A stretch of 10,175 bases of DNA. Source: Candidatus Gottesmanbacteria bacterium (lineage in GTDB: Bacteria; Patescibacteriota; Microgenomatia; UBA10105; UBA927). A model generated the notes under the pieces. It ran no database searches, was not told the origin of the DNA, and worked only from the letters and a program-made list of their open reading frames with translations. The position numbers and the translations under genes are program-made. Below, piece by piece: positions 5,815 through 10,175 of the stretch; the first letter of the stretch is position 1; every line of letters starts with the position of its first letter. The stretch lies in assembly GCA_026396845.1 (NCBI GenBank), contig JAPLWC010000057.1:1-10175 (forward strand). The letters run 5' to 3'.

Positions 5815-6120
5815 ATGGTAACAAAATCCTCAATAGAAAAAGTTTTGAAAGACATTCCTGACCCGGAGATCGGGGTGTCGTTGTGGGATTTGGGCCTTAT
5901 TTACCATATTGATATTGATAAAAAAACAGGTAAGGTTGAAATTCTTATGACTCTTACCACCGTCGGGTGTCCGTTGTTTGAGCAAATCGCAGACCCGATC
6001 CGGCAAAACGTTGGTAAGTTGAAGGGCGTAAAAAAAGTAGACGTGACGCTCACGTTTGAGCCGCCGTGGACGGTAGACCGGATGAGTAAAGAGGCAAAAG
6101 CACAATTGGGATTTGCCTAA
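5815..6120 (+). CDS. MIP18/PaaD/SufT family (DUF59) metal-sulfur cluster assembly factor
   Basis: A 101-residue DUF59 protein. The family helps mature Fe-S proteins (SufT, eukaryotic MIP18/CIA2) or acts within phenylacetate oxidation (PaaD); in this setting Fe-S cluster assembly or transfer is the likelier role. Hallmarks are IPDPEIGVSLWDLGLIY (14-30), the Cys-containing LTTVGCPLFEQI (46-57) with the reactive Cys conserved across the family, and the C-terminal TFEPPWTVDRMSKEAKAQLGF (80-100), matching the usual D/EPPW...S.EA...LG ending. The length is standard. No SUF system is visible here. Initiation is probably leaderless from 5799-5807. The downstream 141-aa ORF starts 5 bp after its stop, so the pair is likely a transcriptional unit. 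Confidence 0.9.
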   Translation: MVTKSSIEKVLKDIPDPEIGVSLWDLGLIYHIDIDKKTGKVEILMTLTTVGCPLFEQIADPIRQNVGKLKGVKKVDVTLTFEPPWTVDRMSKEAKAQLGFA

Positions 6121-6125
6121 TAACT

Positions 6126-6551
6126 ATGTCAGGAGTCGTAAAACAAATAATCGGATCATTTGAGGATATCGGCAAAGATGTTGTCCGCGAGGCGGCCAAA
6201 GTCCCTACCGACATTGCCGGAAAAGCCCTTGAGAGTTTGGGGACAAATACCCAAACATCCAAAACTACCCTAAAACCCCAGAAGCCGGTGATTGAAGAAA
6301 AGAAACCTATTCCTCCGCGTGAGTGGCTTGCTCAGCTTGCGGGTACGGGTAAAAAACAACAAGAGTCGACGGTGCAGGAGCGGTTGGAAAAGGAAAAGCA
6401 GGAGAAGAATGAGAAAGAATCAAAACAGGCTACTGTTGCACAAAGAATGGCACCGCTACCGGCAATGTCGCAGAAGCCCAAACCGGGAAATCTCTATGGT
6501 ATTCCACAAAAATCGAGTTCAGAAAAGAGCAAGAACGTACGGCAGGACTGA
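6126..6551 (+). CDS. Hypothetical charged protein, 141 aa
   Basis: Not firmly recognised; it resembles small lineage-specific proteins of candidate-phylum genomes. The N-terminal part (about 1-40) looks like amphipathic helices (VVKQIIGSFEDIGKDVVREA). A Pro/Lys linker (KTTLKPQKPVIEEKKPIPPREW) follows, then WLAQLAGTGKKQQE. A strongly charged Lys/Glu/Gln helix that could form a coiled coil comes next (about 80-105), and the Pro/Gly-rich tail ends PGNLYGIPQKSSS. There is no signal peptide or cysteine. It starts 5 bp after the DUF59 stop without a Shine-Dalgarno site. An overlapping frame (6292-6636) is Arg-rich and looks like a shadow. The cysS promoter begins immediately after its TGA. Function unknown; an adaptor or scaffolding role is only a guess. 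Confidence 0.75.
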   Translation: MSGVVKQIIGSFEDIGKDVVREAAKVPTDIAGKALESLGTNTQTSKTTLKPQKPVIEEKKPIPPREWLAQLAGTGKKQQESTVQERLEKEKQEKNEKESKQATVAQRMAPLPAMSQKPKPGNLYGIPQKSSSEKSKNVRQD

Positions 6552-6560
6552 TGATATAAT
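6552..6560 (+). promoter_or_regulatory. Extended -10 promoter, predicted leaderless start of cysS
   Basis: TGATATAAT is a perfect extended -10 element, placed directly after the stop codon (6549-6551) of the preceding ORF and ending 6 nt before the cysS ATG at 6567. Transcription is expected to begin at or next to the ATG. No recognisable -35 hexamer precedes it. Read-through from the DUF59 unit is also possible. Confidence 0.75.
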
Positions 6561-6566
6561 AACTTC

Positions 6567-7985
6567 ATGGTACAGTTTTACAACACGCTTACAAAAAAAA
6601 GCGAAACCTTCTCCCCGCGGGATCCGAAACTCGTGACCGTTTACTGCTGCGGCCCGACGGTATACGACTATGCAACTGTCGGAAATTTCAGGACATATAC
6701 GATGACGGATGTACTCGTCCGGACTCTCAGGCATTTCGGGTATACCGTTAAATTTGTCATGAATATTACGGATGTGGGGCATCTCGTTTCAGACGATGAT
6801 ATCGGCGAGGATAAGATGGAAAAAGGTGCGAAACGAGAAGGAAAAACTGCGTGGGATATTGCAACATTTTATACGAAAGCATTTTTATCGGACAGCAGAA
6901 AATTGAACCTCTCGGAACCCGATGTCCGGCCCAAGGCGACAGAACACATCGCTGAACAAATCGCGATGGTACAGATATTGCTTGCTAAAGGATATGCCTA
7001 TCAGATAGATGATGGCATCTATTATGACACTGCTAAATTTCCGAGGTACGGCCAACTCACCGGGCAGCGCTTAGATGAATTAAAAGCCGGGGCGAGGGTG
7101 GAACAGAATCCCCAGAAACGAAACCCCACAGATTTTGCTCTCTGGAAGTTCAGCCCGAATCCGTCAGCTGACGGAAAAAAACGGGATATGGAGTGGAAAA
7201 GTCCGTGGGGGACAGGGTTTCCGGGATGGCATATTGAGTGTTCTGCGATGAGCAGGAAACATTTAGGAGATCAAATAGACATACATACGGGAGGTGTAGA
7301 TTTGATCCCGGTTCATCACACGAATGAGATAGCTCAGAGTGAGGCGTCTTCAGGCAAATCACCGTTTGTACGATATTGGGTGCACGGACAATTTCTATTA
7401 GTGGACGGGGCTAAGATGGCCAAGAGTAAAGGGAATTTTTATCGTTTTGCTGATCTGGAAGACAAAGGCTTTGATCCGCTGGCGCTCCGGTATTTTTACC
7501 TTACTGCACACTACCGGAAACCGGAAAATTTTACCTGGGAGGGATTAACTGCGGCGCAAAACTCGTTGAATGAGCTTCGAAAACAGTTGGTACTCATGCG
7601 GAAATCCGGGAGGACTTCACTCTCAGCGGAAAAACTCGAAAAAGTAGATATGTATCGCAAACGTTTTGATGAAGCACTTTGTGATGACATGAATACTCCG
7701 CAGTCGCTGGCGGTTGTTTGGGAAGTCGTCAAGAGTAATATTCCCGCGCCGGATAAGTACGATCTCCTCATTGATTTTGATGAAGTGCTTGGGTTGAAAC
7801 TGAACGAAGTAGCGAGTGTAGCATCCGAGGAAATTCCTGAAGAGATACAAGTACTTGTAAAAAAGCGTGATCAGTTGCGCATCGAAAAAAAATTCGCTGA
7901 GGCGGATACGATTCGGAAAGAAATTGAGTCAAAAGATTATGTTCTTGATGATACCCCGACGGGAGCCTTAATTTCCCGGCGTTAA
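6567..7985 (+). CDS. cysS: Cysteinyl-tRNA synthetase
   Basis: CysRS charges tRNA-Cys with cysteine; 472 aa, close to the family length of about 460. Landmarks are CCGPTVYDY (27-35), the HIGH-region motif, here TVGN (37-40) instead of the usual HIGN, KGAKREGKTAWDIA (86-99), and WHIECSAMS (211-219). The zinc/substrate site GGVDLIPVHHTNEIAQSEA (232-250) follows, then the KMSKS loop, here KMAKS (283-287), and a C-terminal helical domain. Expected zinc ligands (Cys28, Cys215, His240, Glu244) are all present. The substitution of the first HIGH histidine by Thr is unusual for CysRS, although TrpRS uses a Thr at this place. A short segment NPSADG (198-203) encoded by a 16-bp palindrome looks extra. 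The start is set by the promoter at 6552-6560. The 3' end overlaps the convergent gene by 18 bp. Confidence 0.96.
   Translation: MVQFYNTLTKKSETFSPRDPKLVTVYCCGPTVYDYATVGNFRTYTMTDVLVRTLRHFGYTVKFVMNITDVGHLVSDDDIGEDKMEKGAKREGKTAWDIATFYTKAFLSDSRKLNLSEPDVRPKATEHIAEQIAMVQILLAKGYAYQIDDGIYYDTAKFPRYGQLTGQRLDELKAGARVEQNPQKRNPTDFALWKFSPNPSADGKKRDMEWKSPWGTGFPGWHIECSAMSRKHLGDQIDIHTGGVDLIPVHHTNEIAQSEASSGKSPFVRYWVHGQFLLVDGAKMAKSKGNFYRFADLEDKGFDPLALRYFYLTAHYRKPENFTWEGLTAAQNSLNELRKQLVLMRKSGRTSLSAEKLEKVDMYRKRFDEALCDDMNTPQSLAVVWEVVKSNIPAPDKYDLLIDFDEVLGLKLNEVASVASEEIPEEIQVLVKKRDQLRIEKKFAEADTIRKEIESKDYVLDDTPTGALISRR
7160..7175. repeat. Perfect 16-bp palindrome within cysS
   Basis: TCCGTCAGCTGACGGA reads identically on both strands and is further bracketed by CCCG (7154-7157) and CGGG (7182-7185). 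It encodes Pro-Ser-Ala-Asp in a stretch (about residues 198-203) that seems to be a small insertion between the WKFSP and MEW.SPWG segments of CysRS. It could be a miniature repeat, a decayed copy of one, a site for a DNA-binding protein, or chance. Confidence 0.55.
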
Positions 7986-8360
7986 CGTAGTCGCCATGAC
8001 TGCGTGACTTGCGATGTCAAATGTTGAGGCCTCAACACCGATCGTGACGGTCATTCCTTGTGAGATCGAAGCAAAGTTAAATGCAGGAGGAGCAGTTACC
8101 GTCCAGTCACCCAAATTTTGCGCGTCCCCGGAGCGACTAGTATCGGCAAGCTGGACGCCCGTAACGCTGATGGTTCCTTTCCCTTCATCCACAGAGGCGA
8201 CTACACCGACGAACTCGAGAGCATTTTGGGTTCCCGCACGGGCGCGGATATCGCTCGAGGATCCGGCCGGAACGGCCTTCCCGATTATTGCTACGAGGGC
8301 TACTCCTAGCAGGATTAGAATAATACTGCCGAAGATAAACAGATATGTTTTATTTTTCAT
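7968..8360 (-). CDS. Membrane-anchored extracytoplasmic protein, 130 aa, unknown function
   Basis: Not recognised at family level. The N-terminus is MKNKTYLF followed by a single hydrophobic segment (about 6-27, FIFGSIILILLGVALVAIIG), which looks like a membrane anchor or uncleaved signal. The remaining roughly 100 residues are rich in Val, Thr, Ser, Gly and Ala with alternating patterns such as LEFVGVVASVDEGKGTISVTGV and GMTVTIGVEAS. This suggests a small beta-strand domain outside the membrane, reminiscent of DUF5666-like or OB-type barrels, but this is inference. No lipobox Cys is present. It is divergent from dus with a 63-bp gap and convergent with cysS (18-bp overlap). The opposite-strand frame (8014-8427) lacks protein-like features, so the minus strand is preferred. 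Confidence 0.8.
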   Translation of the reverse strand: MKNKTYLFIFGSIILILLGVALVAIIGKAVPAGSSSDIRARAGTQNALEFVGVVASVDEGKGTISVTGVQLADTSRSGDAQNLGDWTVTAPPAFNFASISQGMTVTIGVEASTFDIASHAVMATTLTPGN

Positions 8361-8371
8361 CTATATCTCGC

Positions 8372-8401
8372 ATTTTTTCATGCCACAGAGGTGTCTGTCA
8401 A
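8372..8401 (-). promoter_or_regulatory. Probable promoter of the membrane-anchored protein gene
   Basis: On the minus strand a perfect TTGACA (8401-8396) is followed after 18 bp by AAAAAT (8377-8372, 4 of 6 consensus positions), itself preceded by TG one base away (8380-8379). Predicted initiation near 8365 leaves only about 5 nt before the ATG at 8360. The -10 is weak, so confidence is moderate. Confidence 0.5.
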
Positions 8402-8407
8402 GTGTCG

Positions 8408-8416
8408 TGGTACAAT
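8408..8416 (+). promoter_or_regulatory. Extended -10 promoter, predicted leaderless start of dus
   Basis: TGGTACAAT is an extended -10 with one mismatch in the hexamer (TACAAT). It ends 7 nt before the ATG at 8424, the same geometry as at the DUF59 gene and cysS. This position also argues for the ATG at 8424 over the upstream in-frame GTG at 8391, which lies ahead of the promoter. Confidence 0.65.
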
Positions 8417-8423
8417 TGAGGGC

Positions 8424-9389
8424 ATGAAATCATTTTGGCAGGATAGTTCAAGACCAATTTTGGCCCTCGCACCGATGGAAGATGTGACGGATACGGTATT
8501 CCGCCGCATTGTCGCTATGTGTGCGCGCCCGACGGTATTTTTTACGGAGTTTACGAGCGTTGACGGATTATTTTCCCGGGGTCGGGAAGCCATTATCCAT
8601 CGTTTCGATTACACGGAAATCGAACGCCCGATTATCGCCCAAATATGGGGCAATTCGCCGGAATTATTTTACAAGGCAGCGAAATTAATAGCAGAAATGA
8701 AATTTGACGGCGTGGATATCAATGCAGGCTGCCCCGAAAAAAACGTAACTTCCCACGGCGGGGGAGCGTGTCTTATTCAGGACCCGCCGCGGGTGGCAGA
8801 GATTATTCAAGCGACGAAAGAAGGCGCCCGCCGGGCAGAGCCCTCTGGGCGGCGCCTGCCGGTCAGCGTAAAAACCCGTCTTGGGTACAAAAAGATTTCA
8901 GATGACTGGATACGTTTTTTACTCGAACAAAATATTGATGCGTTAACGGTACACGGGCGGACTGTCGCAGAATTATCGAAAGTCCCGGCGCATTGGGATG
9001 AAATTGCCAAAGCGGTGAAACTACGCACTGACATGAAAAAAAATACCGTGATTATAGGGAACGGTGACGTCGCGGATTACGCAGATGTGGTTGCCTTCTG
9101 CCGCGAGTTTGGTACGGACGGCGCTATGATCGGTCGGGGTATTTTTCATAACCTCTGGGCGTTTGATAAAAACGGCATCTCCCATATGGACGATCATAAA
9201 GAATTATTGCGGATTATGAGAAAGCACATGCAGCTGTTTGAAAAAACGGGAAAGAACTTTGCGATCCTGAAAAAATTCTTCAAAATATACGTACAGGGAT
9301 TCCCTCACGCAAGTGAGATCCGTGAACGTCTCATGGAAGCCAACAGCCCCAGGGAAGCAGAGGCAATACTTGGTGACATTATGACGTAA
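8424..9389 (+). CDS. dus: tRNA-dihydrouridine synthase
   Basis: Dus is an FMN flavoenzyme that reduces uridines in the tRNA D-loop to dihydrouridine using NADPH. From ATG 8424 it is 321 aa, typical for the family. The TIM-barrel motifs are all present: LAPMEDVTD (15-23, FMN binding), AQIWG (72-76), DINAGCPEKNV (98-108, catalytic Cys103), VSVKTRLG (147-154), LTVHGRT (174-180), GNGDV (222-226) and MIGRG (235-239). The C-terminal helical domain for tRNA binding follows (FKIYVQGFPHASEIRERLM near the end). A GARRAEPSGRR segment (134-144), just before the conserved LPVSVKTR, is longer than usual and is encoded by a strong hairpin (8823-8856). The dus subtype (A, B or C-like) is not assigned. The end overlaps the minus-strand gene by 11 bp. 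A longer GTG start at 8391 would be upstream of the likely promoter. Confidence 0.95.
   Translation: MKSFWQDSSRPILALAPMEDVTDTVFRRIVAMCARPTVFFTEFTSVDGLFSRGREAIIHRFDYTEIERPIIAQIWGNSPELFYKAAKLIAEMKFDGVDINAGCPEKNVTSHGGGACLIQDPPRVAEIIQATKEGARRAEPSGRRLPVSVKTRLGYKKISDDWIRFLLEQNIDALTVHGRTVAELSKVPAHWDEIAKAVKLRTDMKKNTVIIGNGDVADYADVVAFCREFGTDGAMIGRGIFHNLWAFDKNGISHMDDHKELLRIMRKHMQLFEKTGKNFAILKKFFKIYVQGFPHASEIRERLMEANSPREAEAILGDIMT
8823..8856. repeat. G+C-rich hairpin element within dus, in frame
   Basis: Bases 8823-8856 fold almost completely on themselves. GGCG (8823-8826) pairs with CGCC (8853-8856), CCGCC (8828-8832) pairs with GGCGG (8848-8852), and CAGAG (8836-8840) pairs with CTCTG (8843-8847). 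C8827 and GGG 8833-8835 are bulged. The composition is far more G+C-rich than the surroundings, and it encodes a Gly/Arg/Pro surface-type stretch. It looks like a small palindromic repeat inserted into a loop of the enzyme. Confidence 0.6.
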
Positions 9390-9936
9390 AGAGGGCGGAG
9401 GTGGAGACGATGAGGAATATCCCCAGGGAGTTCATACAAAATGACGTAAAGACGAACTGGAACGGTTTCATTTTTGAAATCCCCAGCAAGCTTACCCCCA
9501 GTTCGTCCGGAAGCGGCGAGGCGATGATGAGCGCCCCGATGACCGGCAGAGTCCAATGAAAATATTTAGAATGAAATATGTGCCTAAGATGTGACCCGCC
9601 GAAGTGCTTATACAAGCTTTTAATCTCATCCGATAAATCATCTCTTACGAAACGAAAAATTAATGCATCGCTTAATACGGCTCCCGCGCCGGCAATTAAA
9701 CCGATTTCTACGGCACTATATCGCTGGGCCAGAATAATGAGCATGAGGGTTCCGATGGGCGCGGTAAATGTCGTAACAAACAGCATGCCGGTAAGAAACG
9801 CCCCTATATACCCAAACGTCCCTAAATGGAGGAGAGCTGCACGGAATGCCCCGTTACGCGATAGAAGGATTGCGGCACCGATACCGATACAAACAAGAAT
9901 TATATTTCTATAATGATGTTTAGTGTGATGTTTCAT
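9379..9936 (-). CDS. Small polytopic membrane protein, VTT/DedA-like
   Basis: Five or six hydrophobic segments can be read in about 185 residues: IILVCIGIGAAILL, a long pair around GYIGAFLTGMLFVTTF and APIGTLMLIILA, VEIGLIAGAGAVLSDALIF, LPVIGALIIASPL, and FVFTSFCMNSLGIFLIVS. The G.GAVLSD...F..R and SPLPDELG...G...MKPFQF patterns are reminiscent of the SNARE-associated/VTT (DedA, TVP38) fold, whose members move phospholipids between leaflets, but the match is from memory and loose. The start could be ATG at 9936 (MKHHTKHH) or 9948 (MCYT). Either overlaps the end of the upstream ATPase gene (17 or 29 bp), indicating co-transcription. No Shine-Dalgarno site is seen. The 3' end overlaps dus by 11 bp. 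Confidence 0.75.
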   Translation of the reverse strand: MKHHTKHHYRNIILVCIGIGAAILLSRNGAFRAALLHLGTFGYIGAFLTGMLFVTTFTAPIGTLMLIILAQRYSAVEIGLIAGAGAVLSDALIFRFVRDDLSDEIKSLYKHFGGSHLRHIFHSKYFHWTLPVIGALIIASPLPDELGVSLLGISKMKPFQFVFTSFCMNSLGIFLIVSTSALFTS

Positions 9937-10175
9937 GGTGTAGCACATATTTGCGTATTTCCGACGTCACGGGAAGAACGGACGAAAGGAGAATAATCGC
10001 TCCGAGCTGTGGAGCTGAAATACGCGCAATATGAAAGACTCCGGATAGTACAGGAACATACAGCAGGGAAAGCTGGAGGATAAGCGGAGTGAAAAAGGTA
10101 AAGAGAAACAGAGAATCTTTCAACAAATTTTTTTGAAATATTGACCGCTCACGCACCCGTACATCCCAAAAGATG
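9920..10175 (-). CDS. P-type cation-transporting ATPase, C-terminal end (5' truncated by window)
   Basis: Reading from the window edge, about 84 residues remain. The segment starts IFWDVRVRERSIFQKNL, which fits the junction after transmembrane helix 8 in Ca2+/cation P-type ATPases, where an Asn/Arg-Ser-E-(R/K)-SIF motif precedes the last helices. Two hydrophobic helices follow (LFLFTFFTPLILQLSLLYV and LGAIILLSSVLPV), separated by VLSGVFHIARISAPQ. The SEIRKYV then matches the usual E-(I/L)-(R/Q)-K-close of the C-terminal domain (Cation_ATPase_C). The ion (Ca2+, Mg2+ or other) cannot be told from this fragment. A GTG at 10156 is in frame but should be internal, since the frame is open through the window edge with homologous sequence upstream of it. 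The stop overlaps the downstream membrane-protein gene. Confidence 0.8.
   Translation of the reverse strand, partial: IFWDVRVRERSIFQKNLLKDSLFLFTFFTPLILQLSLLYVPVLSGVFHIARISAPQLGAIILLSSVLPVTSEIRKYVLHHETSH

Noticed and set aside
6592..6600. Run of eight A near the cysS start as a phase-variation or slippage site
   Set aside because: It falls in Lys-Lys codons of an A+T-tolerant position; without reads showing length variation there is no support.
6292..6636. 114-aa Arg-rich plus-strand ORF overlapping the 141-aa gene and the start of cysS
   Set aside because: Its composition is that of a frame-shifted Lys/Glu coding region, and it would cross the cysS promoter and start.
8391..8423. GTG start at 8391 extending Dus by 11 residues
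   Set aside because: The extension (MSVKCRGTIEG) is not part of the Dus family, and it lies upstream of and across the extended -10 promoter at 8408-8416; ATG 8424 is better.
8014..8427. 137-aa plus-strand ORF opposite the membrane-anchored protein gene
   Set aside because: It covers the complement of a minus-strand ORF with a clear N-terminal membrane segment and its own promoter. The plus product has no domain-like pattern and would run through the dus promoter.
1..10175. Alternative genetic code (UGA as Gly) as in some candidate phyla
   Set aside because: TGA ends several genes at sensible places (yqeY, ybaB, the 109- and 141-aa ORFs), and no well-conserved gene contains an in-frame TGA.
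1..10175. Defence system, CRISPR array, prophage or insertion sequence
   Set aside because: No evenly spaced repeat-spacer pattern, transposase, integrase or nuclease/toxin gene was seen. The content is housekeeping with a few unknown small proteins.

Overview
The window is about 10.2 kb of very compact bacterial chromosome, more than 95% coding, with no rRNA, tRNA, CRISPR array or transposase. The housekeeping genes are short, TGA is used as a normal stop (yqeY, ybaB, the 109- and 141-residue ORFs), Shine-Dalgarno sites are mostly absent, and several proteins are lineage-type hypotheticals. Together this suggests a Candidate Phyla Radiation (Patescibacteria) genome using code 11. That placement is inferred from style and protein character, not from a phylogenetic marker.

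Left block (1-5181, all +): the 3' end of a GatB/YqeY-domain gene, ybeY, dnaX, ybaB/ebfC, a nucleoside deaminase, a GNAT acetyltransferase, an unknown 109-residue ORF, a ribose-phosphate pyrophosphokinase (prs) and recR. The classic dnaX-ybaB-recR replication/repair cluster is recognisable, but four genes sit between ybaB and recR. Most junctions are ATGA overlaps or spacers of under 30 bp, so one or a few polycistronic transcripts are likely.

Middle block (5178-7985): a lone, more AT-rich, minus-strand unknown gene (190 aa) with its own strong promoter. Divergent from it are a MIP18/PaaD-type (DUF59) Fe-S assembly factor and a charged 141-residue protein, followed by cysS with its own promoter.

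Right block (7968-10175): a minus-strand membrane-anchored extracytoplasmic protein, a divergent tRNA-dihydrouridine synthase (dus), then on the minus strand a small polytopic membrane protein preceded by the C-terminal end of a P-type cation ATPase running off the window.

Two themes stand out. First, three genes (DUF59, cysS, dus) carry an extended -10 promoter (TGN-TATAAT or one mismatch) ending only 6-7 nt before the ATG, which predicts leaderless mRNAs. Second, palindromic repeat-like DNA sits in frame inside conserved genes: a ~120-bp MITE/REP-like element in the DnaX linker, a 34-bp hairpin in dus and a 16-bp perfect palindrome in cysS. In addition, a GAATAA heptamer array supplies the stop codon of ybeY. 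All three convergent gene pairs overlap at their 3' ends.
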